Origin: Aquanectria penicillioides | Taxonomy: Eukaryota > Ascomycota > Sordariomycetes > Hypocreales > Nectriaceae | Direction: 5' to 3' | NCBI GenBank assembly: GCA_003415625.1 | Contig: PYIU01000011.1 | Location: forward strand, 881,001-945,000 | DNA length: 64,000 nucleotides | Part shown: piece after piece, positions 33,765-46,153 of the stretch | Numbering within the stretch: the stretch's first letter is position 1 | How the letters are laid out: the number at the start of each line of letters is the position of its first letter | Made by a program: the position numbers and the translations under genes | The notes under the pieces: generated by a model | What the model was told of the DNA's origin: nothing | Seen by the model: only the letters and a program-made list of their open reading frames with translations | Database searches by the model: none

Positions 33765-34975
33765 ATGGCTGCTCTTGTACGTAAACCCGATCGTCTCCTA
33801 CAATCGTCGTGGACAAGCACTTGGTGTCTTGGTCTCTTCTCTCGCTGCGACTCTTCCCTGCCGACCTCTTGTCCATTGCTGGTGCTCGACGTCACGCCGT
33901 GGCCCGGGACGAGCTAGCATCGTCATGAGCACGCTGTCGTCGTCCCTTCTCCCGTCTCAATGTCTAGACGTCTCGATCTCTCTTTATCGTCGTCCCCTTA
34001 CTAACCCACCACCCAGGATCTCCGTGTCGGTAACAAGTACCGCATTGGCCGCAAGATTGGCTCCGGTTCTTTCGGCGAAGTCTACCTAGGCACCAACATC
34101 ATCTCCGGGAGGAAATCGCCATCAAGCTTGAGAGCGTCAAGGCCAAGCACCCACAGCTCGAATATGAGGCTCGTGTGTACAAGTCCCTCGCCGGCGGCGT
34201 CGGCATCCCCTTTGTGCGCTGGTTCGGCACCGAGTGCGACTACAACGCCATGGTCTATGATCTCCTCGGCCCCAGCTTGGAGGATCTGTTCAACTTCTGC
34301 AACCGCAAGTTCTCCCTGAAGACGGTGCTCCTCCTAGTCGATCAGCTCATCTCCCGCATCGAGTACGTCCACGCCAAGTCGTTCATCCACCGAGACATCA
34401 AGCCCGACAACTTCCTTATGGGCATTGGCAAGCGAGGTAACCAGGTCAACGTCATCGATTTTGGTCTGGCCAAGAAGTATCGCGACCCCAAGACCCACTT
34501 CCACATCCCCTACCGTGAGAACAAGAACTTGACGGGTACTGCTCGCTACGCCTCCATCAACACCCATCTCGGTGTCGAACAGGCCCGCCGTGACGATATG
34601 GAGTCCCTCGGCTACGTCATGCTTTACTTCATGCGCGGCTCCCTTCCCTGGCAGGGCCTCAAGGCTGCCACCAAGAAGCAAAAGTACGACCGCATCATGG
34701 AGAAGAAGATGACTACTCCCACCGAGGTCCTGTGCCGCGGGTACCCCAACGAGTTCGCCATCTACCTCAACTACACTCGCTCGCTCCGCTTCGACGACAA
34801 GCCCGACTACAGCTACCTGCGCAAGATCTTCCGCGACCTCTTCGTCCGCGAGGGCTTCCAGTACGATTACGTCTTCGACTGGACCGTCTACAAGTACCAG
34901 AAGCACGCCCAGGCTGAGGCCAAGGCCGCTGGCGCCACCGGGGCCACCACCAGACAGCGACACGAGAACCATTAG
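33765..34975 (+). pseudogene. Casein kinase I (Hrr25/CkiA type) with an apparent one-base frameshift
   Basis: Exon 1 is only 12 bp (33765-33776, MAAL), then a 240-bp intron with a CTTACTAACC branch site, then exon 2 from 34017. The text is almost identical to fungal CK1: [20 protein letters not shown] (glycine loop), EIAIKLES (catalytic Lys), [41 protein letters not shown] and a complete C-lobe. At 34107-34109 the frame shifts: family proteins read ISGEEIAIK, whereas here a base is missing after TCCGG, so the conserved text continues one frame over. Unrepaired, translation runs into an unrelated frame and stops near 34319, before the catalytic residues. The product would be about 323 aa if one base were added. 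The C-tail (about 25 residues after YKYQK) is shorter than usual. Possible explanations are an assembly error in an essential gene, or a decaying second copy. Confidence 0.75.
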
Positions 34976-35630
34976 TTGTCGTCACAGTTGGGCATTGTCG
35001 ACTAGTTTATTTTTTTTTCACACGAGGGCAAGGATGGCGCATCTGATCGGATCATAACCCCATCACTTTTTTTTATTAAAAAAAAAAAAAGACTTGCCAG
35101 CTGGCAGCACGATTTCACGGGGTAGCCGGCGTCGGACACAAGCTTGATCCAAGGGTCGCGAGGAGTTCATGTTGAGCTCCCGCGCCCGCATTCGTATCAC
35201 AGCCTCCCCACCCCCCTTCCCCCTTCCTTCTCCACTCCGCTCTATTTTCCGCGGCGGCGTCGTTGCGCCAGCTGCTCGGTATCGAAGCATCACTTCCTTT
35301 TCCATGTTTGGTGTGCCTGGAATTCATTTGCGGGGATATTCATAGAGTGAGTATCTCCACGGCATGTCCGGGAAGTTGATCCCGTTCCCTCCACGTCCTA
35401 AAGGGTCTCCGCCTCCACCTCCGCCTCCGCGGCCCGGTAGTCCCGGATCCCAAGTGTTGCGTATTTAGATTCAATTCCCCCGAGAAGACGGATAGAAGAA
35501 GGAAAGGTCTTGGAGATGAGAGAAGCCAGATTGTCAATTCCTCTCGCTCAAGACGTACGTCATTAAGGTCATTAGGTCGTTTTTTATTTCAGCGTGTCAA
35601 TAAACAATATACAAGCCATGCCAGTTCTTT
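34976..35630. other. Intergenic between convergent genes
   Basis: Holds a T-run joined to an A-run near 35067-35092 and GC-rich low-information frames. Nothing else is seen. Confidence 0.35.
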
Positions 35631-35793
35631 TCACGTCATTGAGTCAATTATCTCGCTGGGGCTGCCCACCGAGTCCACCATGAGGTCGTCTCCCATGTCC
35701 TCGTAGAGATATGCTGCTGAGAAATCCGCCGACCAAGGTAATGGTACTTCAGGGGTTGCAGTGGCGGCCCAGTCTACCGGCACAAGCACGGGA

Positions 35794-35825
<32 letters not shown>

Positions 35826-38111
35826 GCCGCCTTCGTCTATCCCGTTTGTCGCATCCTGCGCGCACAGAGACTTGTTTGCGTCGCGCATCCTTTTAGCCTT
35901 CTTCACCAGCCTCATAAGCGGCTTCCACAGTTCATCCTGCTGCTGCGCCGCTGAGCCCCAGCAGCCAATTGCCAACTCGAGCGCGTTCCAGGCCTTCTTT
36001 GCAATCTCCGTCTGGTTGGAGCGGGTGCACAGCTCCTCGATGATGATGGAGATTGCGTGCCAGTGGACGTAGGTGCATGGCTGTCGGGCCCAGCGAGGCC
36101 ACCTCCATATTGCGGAAATCTCGTAGGAGCATTCGATGGTCTCAATCGACGTGGCCAGCAAATGGTCCATGGTAGCTGAGGAAAGAGACGGCCTCAGGTC
36201 GGTGGAGAGAACTGGATGGTAGATGAGCAGCGGGGCCTCGGCAAAAAAGAGGCATGTGGTCAAGGCCGTGAAACGTTGGAAAGAGTCGTCTTCGGCGCGA
36301 TTCTCCAAGTAGCCCTCTTCCACTTTGCTCCTGCAAACGGCCACCATCTTCTCCATGTCTGCATGGTCGAGTGCTGGAGACTGCTGCTCGTCGTGCCCGC
36401 GCTCGAGGTGCCCCAGTCTCTTCATCAGCAGTCCAAGCTCATACTTGATCAGGGTCGGCGCCATGTCCGTCATGCCGGTTCTGGAGGGCGGGTACTCCGC
36501 CCCAAGAGGGTCGAGGTCGGAATCGTCAATGTTGAGCGGAAGCACCACGTCCGAGGCCCCCCCTCGGGAATCAAAAAGTCTGTCCCTTGGTCTAGGGCGG
36601 TTCTCAGATCCAGCAGCCACACAGCAAGCCAAAGCCTCAGGCTCATCTCGGTGTTGTAAGGCGACAGCTCGGTGCCTCGGCGGACGCGGTGTATTCCGAG
36701 ACCTTGGGCTATTCGAACGGCCAGGGCTGTCATGGTCCAGGTGAACCGTGACTGGTCGCTTTCACGTAGACAAAACAGGAACAGGACGACTGCTTGCAGA
36801 GTCATCAGGTCCGACGACGACATGTACTCGGCTCGATCAAGCGCTTTCTTTGTAGCAAGGCGATACTGCGCGGACAAGGTCTCTTTGTCTTGGCCGAGAA
36901 GCTCGTGTGCCTATCAAAGTGTCAAGATCTGATGCCCGGAAACATGGTGTAATAATGATAATGATAATAACAAGGCAAGCCTACTTCATTCGGTGTCATG
37001 GACGTCACGGCGGCAAAGTATATCGCAAACATGAGAGCATCTTCGGACGGGGTCAGAGACCGAGTGTTACGTTGGATTTCTCTAATCACTTTGTTCATGG
37101 ACGGGATGTGAAAGATCTTGATGAGAGGGTCGACGTTCTCGACAAAGGTCTGCCAGTAGAAGGGGATCTCCGAGGGAGAAGGGTGAGCGCTGCTGGCAAT
37201 GTCGACAGGCTGGTGGTTACCATTGAGGGCAAAGGCGTCATATTCGATGTTGGTTGGAGTTGTCTGCTGCAGACGGTCCACCGAGTGGGTTTCACCGTGT
37301 TCCGAAGCGAGTTCCATGTCTTCGTCCTCGACATCGCCTGGGACAGACCCTGGGGCTTCTGCAAGCTACATTGGCGTTAGTAGGATAGCACATGGCAAGG
37401 AACCAAGACTAGTAGCAGCAGCAGCAACAAGGCTCGGCAAAGAAGTGGAGATTTATCGCGTACCAGCCTTGTCATTCTTGCCAAGCACGAAGCATAAACA
37501 TCACCCCCGTTGTCTCTGGATGCAGCCGACGGAAGTCCAATCTGATAAAGAGGCTTCGGCGGCCTCTCTCCGAAGTACAGGCAGCGCTCTATCCACTGCT
37601 CTTTACAGGATGCGGCCTCGTTGAACTCCCGAATGGAATGGGCTTTCGGGGACGCGGCCGATCCATCGTTTACTCCGGGCGTGTTCGTGTTCACTGCAAG
37701 TCTTGCACGTCTACCAATGGTCTCGGAGGCGCTGTCCTGCACACGCAGGAGCCGTGGCAGAGGCTGCGAGCCGAACTGTGAGCCGAACTGTGAGCCTTGC
37801 AGGTCCCTTCTAGTCACAGACGATTGTTCAGCTTCGGATCGACGGCCGCCGCGAGGCGTTGGGCGAGCCCGTCCGGGAGGCGGGAAGACGCACACGGCGC
37901 CATTCTTGACACAGTTGGAGCACGGGGTTTCTTTATTGCATTTGACCTTTCGACGCCGACAAATCACGCAAGATCGCAGGTTGGCTTTGGGGCCGCTGGG
38001 GCCGCTAGGGCCGCTGTAGGCGGTATCGAGAGACTGCTGGTTTGAGGCGACGACGCTGGGACTCGACGCGAGGCTGAGGAGGAATTCGGAATTCGGAGGA
38101 GGTGAGGGCAT
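35631..38111 (-). CDS. Zn2Cys6 transcription factor with fungal-specific domain and apparent frameshift
   Basis: Minus-strand exons 37464-38111, 36985-37365 and 35631-36910; about 769 aa if one base is restored. The zinc cluster (about residues 48-74) has C-x2-C-x6-C-x5-C-x2-C-x6-C spacing with RRRKVK. The fungal-specific transcription factor domain covers about 230-600, with LMFAIYFAAVTSMTP, LGIHRVRRGTELSPYNTEMS and RLWLAVWLLDLRTALDQGTD. At a run of seven G (36557-36563) the frame breaks: family proteins read on to LPLNIDDSDLDP, which here lies one frame over, so one G seems to be missing. A GS-repeat (CCTGAG units, about 35798-35825) lies near the C-terminus. No pathway genes are adjacent. 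The break is either an assembly slip at a homopolymer or an inactivating change. Confidence 0.7.
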
Positions 38112-38159
38112 GTTACGTCATATCTCGGACAAATGTGCGTGTTTCTGGGGATTGGAATG

Positions 38160-38330
38160 GTGGTCCAGGGAGCTCAAAGGAGAAATGATGAATGAAGAAT
38201 GCAGAATCGAGATGCAAAATGGAGAATGCAGAGTGTACAATGCAGAGAATGGAGAATGGAGAATGGAGTATGGAGAATGGAGACGCAGATGCAGATGCAG
38301 ATGCGGACACGCACAAGTCAAGGTTCAGAG
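38160..38330. repeat. Imperfect GGAGAAT minisatellite
   Basis: Tandem imperfect copies of a 7-bp unit (GGAGAAT/GGAGTAT), followed by GCAGAT triplets (6-bp unit). It lies just upstream of the minus-strand Zn2Cys6 start at 38111, so it probably belongs to that promoter or leader. Confidence 0.75.
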
Positions 38331-40897
38331 GCGGAGATGCCTGAACAGTCACGTGAGAGCTGAAGCTGTGCCATGGTTGCAGCTGCTGCTGCAGCTGTCA
38401 GGGGCGTAGCAAACATCAGACGCGCTGCTTCGTCTTGGGCGACATTGTGGCAGCAAAGGCAAAGAAGAAGACAGAAAAATTACGGATAATGCCATGCACA
38501 TGTCCCACGCTTGTGATAAATTTCGCACCCTTGCGAGACCGAGATGGATGGTTACAGCGACCCAGATTTCTCGTGCTTGCATCTGCGTGGCGGCGACTAA
38601 AATTGCCCAATGCGTCCAACACACACCAGAGATCTATCATCTATCATGTGACAGCATCACTGCCATGATCCAACATTGATGTAAACAAAAAAAAAAAAAA
38701 AAAAAAGAATGGAAAGCCAAGAATCGAGTCGACTCCAACCATCTTCCTCTCTTCCAGTGTTTTATATACCTTGGTCCATCCATTGCAAAGACGCCTTGGG
38801 CCTCTCTTGTGCTCTCTGTGGGGCCCCGAACATGTACCGGTAGTTATGTATGTGGCTGCGCTACGGAGCAGATTCCATGTCATTTTCCTAATTCGGTTCG
38901 CCACCATGGCACAGGTCCAAGTGCAGATTCTGGCGGTGGTCTACTTTGGTCATCTATCCCCAAGTCAAACTCGGCAAGGCTCAATCAGATCGAGAACTTG
39001 TTCGAAGATGGACAGGTGATCACGATTTCACATACTGTATTGCTCACTCCTTCTCTCTACAAAATAGCACGGCGCGGTAGAGTGAGGCTACAAACCCGCC
39101 AACACTATCCCCATGATGCCCCCATTTCCTCCTTATTGGGCGGCCCGAGAAGTTTAGAAACGACCGTCTCCCAAAATCGCTTCGAAGAAACCCTGCAGGC
39201 GTTTCAACACGTCAAAAATGTTCATAGTGACGGCACAGCTCTCGTTCGTGGAGCAGGTAATCAGCCCCATGAAAATCCAGCTTACAACACGTCGTGCATT
39301 TTCCTTTCCTGAGAATGGTGCAGTCAAGCGAGACGCCAAATCAGGTGTTCAATCAATCTAAATGAACTTGAGATTTACCTCTGTCTGTGTTACACTCATT
39401 GTAAAACAAGAATTCCGTCCCACCCAAGTGACAGAGCCTGGCTGAACAAAGCCATAAACGCCCATTCTTCTGCATCAAGCCAAACATAGCCACAAATGAC
39501 AACACAATGCCCCAATGGATACTAGCTACCTTTGTAGGACAGCTAGTAGGACCTATTAGATAGTTGAATTCGCTCAAGACATGACAAATCACGCCGCGAA
39601 TCAGTGAGTTTCTGTCTTGTCCAAGGTTTCACCAACAACGGGATCACCAATAGTTCTGAAACTTACACATGCACCTCCCCACTGTCACATGGCTGTTTTT
39701 TTTTTTTCCTTTATTTAAAGACCATCAAGGTTTCCAAAATGGCAATCCAAATATTCGATTTTATTTTACCACAGTTCTACATCCGATACTAACGTCGGCC
39801 AACATAACCATGCTCCTACTCTCACCTTGGAAGCTTCTCCTCCTTCTTTCCCAGATGATCCTTTTCAGCCATCGCGGCCTCTAACACGGAACCTGTGCTT
39901 CACCAATTTCCGTTCTCTGATGAAAACATGCCATCTATCCAATTCCAGAATGAAAAGTGCGGTGACAGACTTCAACCCGGCCTCTACCCCCCTGGGCTCA
40001 ACGGTGGCAACACGACTTCTCTGACATACTTGCTTAGTTTGGTGGCCGCTCGCGCCGTATCTGGCTACCTGGCTTTCTTGTCTTTCAGCTCCCTTGGATT
40101 GGCATTGTGATTGCTGGAAGACGGATATCTACCAGTCGACCTCTGCTCTGAAGAGACTTGACTGCATTGTACGGACTTTGGGTGATAACTCTGGAATACC
40201 GGAATACAATACAATGCTAACAGGCATTGTCGTAGTCTATTTGTTCTAGAGAATGACATCATATTTCAATTGGGCAATATCTCGATATTTCTTTTTTTTT
40301 TTTTTGGTCGTATGTACGCAGCGTGGGGTGTTCATAGCATTCAGCCTCGTTTCAAGCTAATTCGAGCGAGATTCGGATGGTGCAATGTAGCATGATGGGT
40401 CTTTGCCTCCCCGACTAACCTTCCAACAACTCTTGCCATCCCTCTCTGGATGTGACGCAGTGGTGTTTTGGAACCAACGAGAAACTCGAATTGGCCAGCG
40501 ATGCGGCTACTGTTCAAAGACATTGAACAGTGAATTGCCCTTGCATGAATGCCAACACTAGCATCCTATTCAGACGTTGCACTGTTATCAGATACATGAC
40601 ACGCCATGTCCGTACTTTCTTTGTGCTGACCCCATCGCAGGTGTTCCGGGGACCCCAAGTTTCAACCAATCTAGCTTCGTGCACGTTTGGTGCCACCACG
40701 CAGTCAATAAAGACTCGGTCGTGGTGGCTCTCCTGAACAAGCTCCAGATCCCCACCAGTCCAAGAACTCCCTGCGTAATCGAGTATCATCATGGCATCCT
40801 TTAGCATGTGATTGAATATGATGCTCAGATATTCTCACGTACATGCAGAACACTGTAAGAATAATGGGAAGACAGTCCCTTGGACTACTTCAAGGAG
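38331..40897. other. Gene-poor region
   Basis: A poly-A tract at about 38686-38706 and poly-T runs near 39698 and 40291 are seen. The open frames are short and overlapping with no recognisable domain. No supported gene. Confidence 0.35.
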
Positions 40898-41212
40898 ATG
40901 GAGTTCGATCGTTCGATGCTTGCGCTTTCTAATTCCTGCATGCTTCCTAGTCTTATTGCCGTTGACGAAGAGAAGGGAACCGTGGTGGCAGTAGGTGGGT
41001 GGAAGCGTACGGCATTTTTCCCCAAGGAATGGGCTCGAACTAGCTTGTTCGTCTCCGACAACCAAAAGTGTACCTCATGGTCTGATGAAACGTTTATGGA
41101 TTGGATCTGGTATCTTGACGAGGAACTGAAGAAACTGGGCTTTGGAGAGCGTGTTCATGAGTGGAGGAGCTGGTCGAGGAAACATGAGTGGGATTGTACC
41201 GGCCGGGGTTAG
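40898..41212 (+). CDS. Hypothetical protein, about 104 aa
   Basis: A frame beginning MEFDRSMLALSNSCMLPS contains protein-like text rich in Trp and charged residues (GTVVAVGGWKRTAFFPKEW, WSDETFMDWIWYLDEELKKL, VHEWRSWSRKHEWDC). The frame stays open about 20 codons upstream of the chosen ATG, so an upstream exon is possible. I do not recognise the family. The high Trp content makes chance less likely, but it could also be the last exon of a broken gene. Confidence 0.35.
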   Translation: MEFDRSMLALSNSCMLPSLIAVDEEKGTVVAVGGWKRTAFFPKEWARTSLFVSDNQKCTSWSDETFMDWIWYLDEELKKLGFGERVHEWRSWSRKHEWDCTGRG

Positions 41213-42900
41213 ATTTGGGTTGGGGATGGCTGATTTCCATCGTCAGTTGAGAGAGGAGGTTTTTTTCCTCAACTAGGTTACCAGTATGGTTTTCCTTCTT
41301 TAATTGCTGCGGGTATTTTCCAGTGTAATATTACTACTGCGTTTGTCATTAGTTTTGTAACTTGATGTCTTTTCAAATTCACTACTTCACTGTATCCTAT
41401 TATAGCTGATTAATTTGTGATTAAATCAATCAACGAGCACATGAACCAAAGACAAAAAACGCCAGAGTGATGTCAGTCCCCAAAATGTACAGAACCCTCT
41501 CGGTGTCTAGTCAAGCTCAAGTAAAGGCTGACTTGTGTCATATCCATGTCACAACCACTATCCGGTGCCGGATCCTTCAGTCTCAGAGTTATGTTCCACA
41601 TCGTTCCCCATCACCGCCCAATCCATCAAAGTATGATGCAAGTTGTCATACACAGTTGTGCAGCTAAAAAAAAAAAAAAAAAAGGTCAATATCAGAGCCA
41701 AAATCATGATGAGAGTGACTGACTTTGGGGCTCCTCACTATCGACTCCTCGTTTATGAGCTCCTCATTTAGGGGTTCCTTAGTTCCGAGATTCTTCTCAC
41801 CAGAACCAGGGCATTTCATGCCACTTCTCAGGGTCCCACCACAGCGCAAGGCGCCAAGTTCGTTGTTATAGCCACATATCTCACACCTATTGTCTTCGGG
41901 GACACTATCAGGCCCATAGGCGTCATAGGACGCTGGTTGCTAAGCAAAGACGTTCGTTAACTTAGATACGGAACGCTACCAATGGGGTTGATTCTCGCCG
42001 GGTTCATTGCCTTTGTCAATAGAAGTCGTAAGGCGCAATGAACTTCACTTTTGATAACGGTGGTAATTGTCGCTTTGGTTCCGTTTGTTCAACAGAGTGA
42101 TGGATACGATGGTTTATGAGGTACTGCCATCCGTCATACCGCGGTCCATGCCTCCCTATTCTCTGTCCCTCTCACAAAGCAGTCTTTGACGTTTCTTAAT
42201 CCCAGTGTTTCAACAAAAGAATCGATGTTGTTTTCCAGCCATTGCAAGGTTCGGACAAAGATATCCGGAAGTGATCCAGAGACCCGAAACTGGCCGCTCT
42301 GGCTGACAAGCCAAGGCTGAATGACCTCAAGCCACTCGCTTTCAAAGTGGCGCGTTCAGCAATGGTCCTAGTCGTTTGCCAGATATGAGTAGCTTCTGGG
42401 CTTGACGCATTTGGCAGTGTGCTATTCAAGACCATTTTACTATGTAAGCCTTACAGTCCACATAAACTTCGTAAAGCTAGCTTATGACATATTCCCGTTC
42501 TGTTGCAAAAATATAGCTGCTCTCCCTACGAGCAATTACGCCTAAATTTCGGAGGGAGGCATAAATCTTTGAGTGTCGAGACATGAAGGATTGATGTGCC
42601 TGTGCTCACGAACGAGATAGCCTATCAAGAATTTAGAAGCACGGCCTCCCCATCTTTAAGTCTACATTCTTTCTAGAAGGTGGGTGCCAGAATAAGCCGC
42701 TCATGTTTCATGGTAAGGACCATCCAAGACCTACATTCGGAATCACGCTGGTCTGTGGCGCGTGGGCTGTGTGGTAAGTTCCGAACACACCTGTGGCTGT
42801 TACACAAGTGAAGAGCCTTGCCCACTCTAGCCTAGTCACCTGTCTTTTTTTTTTTTTAAACATGGGCGAGCCTGCGCTCGATTGATCAACATGGCAAGCC
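41213..42900. other. Gene-poor region
   Basis: Poly-A at about 41665-41682. A short membrane-protein-like stretch (IVFGDTIRPIGVIGRWLLS, then LPMGLILAGFIAF) at about 41880-42030 may be a remnant of a transporter, but no gene can be built. Nothing else is seen. Confidence 0.3.
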
Positions 42901-43267
42901 TCAGCTCGTCGCAAGATGAGGAGTCAACGTGTGGCTGGCTTGAAGTGCGTATAGATGTTGTGGAGTGCACAAGAGTGCTTGTTGATTGAGTGCCGAGGAC
43001 GTATTCGCGAGCGCGATAGGCGGCTTCATCCAGGAGTCACTTGAGCTGAACACGTCCAAAATTCTCTCCTCGCCTGTTTCCCCCGCGAACAACAGTGACC
43101 AGGCGTGCGTGTTGGTCAGGTAGACACGTTCGATGTCCCGGGGGCGCATCGTTCAAGCCGCGACTCCAAATCAGGACGTTGACGCATCCAGCTCCGAGAT
43201 GGAAACGCGACAGGATCGGTTCGTATCCGTAGACGTTTTCTATCAGAGCAATATCAGTGAAACTCAT
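42901..43267 (-). CDS. Candidate small gene, unknown function, possibly frameshifted
   Basis: On the minus strand MSFTDIALIENVYGYEPILS continues to NVLIWSRGLNDAP, after which the protein-like text appears to resume one frame over as RDIERVYLTNTHAWSLLFAG and ILDVFSSSDSWMKPP. The join would lie at a run of five C/G near 43139-43143. I do not recognise the family, so the break may simply reflect a missed intron or a chance frame. Low support. Confidence 0.22.
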
Positions 43268-43759
43268 TTCAATCAAAACCTACATGACCCGGCCCAAGAA
43301 TGAAGCCCTCGCAATCGATCATGCCCATGCTATGGACATCCACCCACATACCATGGACCATCACCATCAGCTTTGCAGGGCACCGGTAGGATCATCAGAC
43401 CAAATCCATGTCTGCCTGGTTCTGCAGGCAGGAATTTTGCTGTCCAACAGGTGCAAAGCCACCACGTCTGGAAGTCCCTACCCTGCACGGAGACGATTAA
43501 TCATGATGGGCAGTGATTGATGCTTTTTTCTGGGCTGGATACGAATTTAATCGTACTCATTGTACGATTGGCAGCCTCATAAAAATTGCCCGTGTTGTAC
43601 AGAAGTTTGGGGCATTTTTTATCATCTTATTTGGGGGAGATAATATTGGCTGTCGGCAAGACGACGTATCAAACTAACAAAACGGTTCTACTCCGCGACC
43701 ATCCTGACTAGGGACTTTCAGCTCACATCTTTTGCTCCATCCATTTATTTCTTGCCGTG

Positions 43760-45200
43760 TTTTTATGAACCAATCATAAAATTTATCGCACATGTACGTT
43801 CCCTTTTATCCACAACTCTTCTTTTCTTCTTCAGCTGCATTTTGGCACCATGGACGGTGCAGTCAGTGCGCTTGTGACCTGACCATGTGGACGCATTTTC
43901 TTGAGGACGTATTATGAGCCAATGGGAAAATAGGAACCAACACCACATATTCTTAGCTTCAGCCGGCAACTTTGTCGAGCCCGTGTTCACGACACACCTC
44001 AGTGATCCGTAATTGGAAAATACATACAGTGTCTTAGTAGTTGTGCCAAGACACCTCAGTGCTCAGTATAATCTGTCTCTTCAATCTCTAGTCACGGCTG
44101 CATTCGCAATTCAAAACGATGTGTAGCACAGCTCTAGGACTGGGTCTCTCTGGGGAGCCTGTTCCTGTTTATCTTCGAGATGGCTGCGCGGCTGGAGACA
44201 GGCGCTCGTGGGAGTGATCGGATGGTTGAGAATCAGCACGCGCACCTCCCCATTTTCCTTGCCAAATCATTCCTACTCCCATTTTTCTAATTGGCCATAA
44301 AACAAATCACTATTTTATCGGGAATCCATTTTTCGGCCAGTCAAAAATGAGAACCATTAAACAAACTTTTTTTCTCTTCCCACCGCGCGCGGTAGAGAGA
44401 CTCGTTCAGATCGCAGGTTTTCTCTGCACAGACCCGCGCTCTCATGACACAGATGCGCATCGCCAGCAAAATGGTTTCATCAATTTGCTACCACGACGGC
44501 TTTTGTACTGACTCTTTGTCAAATATCCATTTTACCCGCATCATAATCTCCTCAGAATCATTTTTTTTTTCATTATAATACAATTATGGAAATGGTGATT
44601 ATTGAATCATCATAGCCACGCCCACCTCCCATCTTACCTAGTGTCGCTCCCAATTTCCATTTAATCGTGAATTTCTCTTATTTCCATTCATTCATTGGTT
44701 CCCTTTATTTCCATCGTCCAATCAGAATATCTGACCATGGATGATTTTTTTCCCTCTCCATTTTGCTCATGGGGACGTGTCGGAGTCGCGTAACCGGATG
44801 TCAGTTGTTTGGGAGCCCCACCAAAGAACCAAAGATCGCCGAACTATGCAACCACCGTCATGGACAGTCATGGGAGTGACTCTGTGATGTATTTCCTCGT
44901 CCATTTTAATTCATCCTGTTCCTAATTTTTTTTAAAAACCATTTATTGTCCAATGAGAAAATCGAACCGGCTCCACTTTTTGTTCCCGAGCAGACGTGTC
45001 GCGTGTTTTGCGAGCCGGCGCCTTTGTTTCCTTCCACCTGGGAGTCACCGTCATAAACATCATTTCTTTATCTTGTCCGAAGCTGACAGTTCCATTTTAC
45101 CTTTTTTTCTGATATATTTCTGGCCCCTATTTTCTGGTCCTCTATTTTCTCCTTCCTTGGTTGCCATTTCCGTCAGCCAATAGGAAGATTCGAAAAATCG
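43760..45200. repeat. Diverged repeat array with CCAAT and CCATTT motifs
   Basis: Similar blocks recur: a GGGAGTGA/GGGAGTCA box (about 44209, 44863, 45039), then one or more CCATTT boxes, then CCAAT followed by GAAAAT-like text (about 43918, 44717, 44948, 45174). The blocks are roughly 150-400 bp apart and strongly diverged. No coding capacity is seen. It may be an old tandem repeat or a long promoter with many CCAAT elements. Confidence 0.4.
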
Positions 45201-46153
45201 CGTCCCTACTCCGTTATGTTTCCGTTCACACCAATATGAGTCCAACGCAACGTAACGCCCCTCTCCGAGCTCCTCATGATTCCAAGATGGGCGTGATGCT
45301 TGGACGAAAATAAATTGCTGGCTATTGTTATTTATTAAAAAAAAAAATCCTTGTTTGGACCACTGCTTCTCCTATCCTCATTTCTCATCCAAAAAGAAAC
45401 AAGTTCCCAATGCGTCGAATATTGTCGAATTAATTTTCTTCTTTTGGCTACTGATTTTCTCCCTCTCCTACGTACACTCCCTGCCTACTGTCCTAGGCCA
45501 CATGCTCTGACATCAGGGTACAGTTTTTCTTTCCTTTCTCTTCTCTCCCATTCCTCGGTACCGGCTCACCAGGGTCAAAATAACCTCTGCCCCTCCACTT
45601 TTCTCCCACAAAGGTGGTGCCAACCTTATCAACGACGCCACCCGCAACCTCTCTGGCCATTTTACTGATCTCGAGTGCAATTCAGCGTCGAAGCACACGC
45701 GTTTTTCGTCGGAGCACATTTCTTCTCGGTCCTCAAGATCACACTAAGAAAAACAAAGGCCCTTTCGTCTATAAGTACCCCCTGTTCCCCCCGCCGTTTG
45801 GGATTTTCTTTTCCCTTCTTCACTTCGCTCGCACGCTTCGTACACACACGCACTCGCATACGCACACACACACGCACTCACGATTTTTCAAGAGACTCCA
45901 ACGCCAGACACATTTGCTACCGTTAAGTACGGTTTGCTCTTCTGTCTGACTTGGATGTGCATCTTGCTAATGCCCTGTGACACGTGTAGCTTTCCCGCTC
46001 GTAAATACTCACTTTCGTCGCGCCGCCGTCCAACTCGCTCTCGTCCACTTTTTTGTCAGTGTTGGCTGGCAAGTCCCTCTGCTTATCGGAGAGACTTGCT
46101 AACTCTCACGCATGTAGTCCCAACTCGTAGTTCGCCATTCTCCGTATTCCAGG
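45201..46153. other. Upstream region of the many-intron gene
   Basis: CT-rich text, a CA/CG dinucleotide-rich repeat at about 45840-45882 (ACACACGCACTC units), and several GTAAGT/GTAAAT-type donors are seen. It may contain non-coding leader exons of the following gene, but none can be proved. Confidence 0.35.

Noticed and set aside
33765..35095. Casein kinase gene as a retroposed copy, because of the A-run about 110 bp after its end
   Set aside because: The conserved 240-bp intron after the fourth codon is still present with good splice signals, so the gene did not arise from a spliced mRNA. T- and A-runs are common in these intergenic regions.
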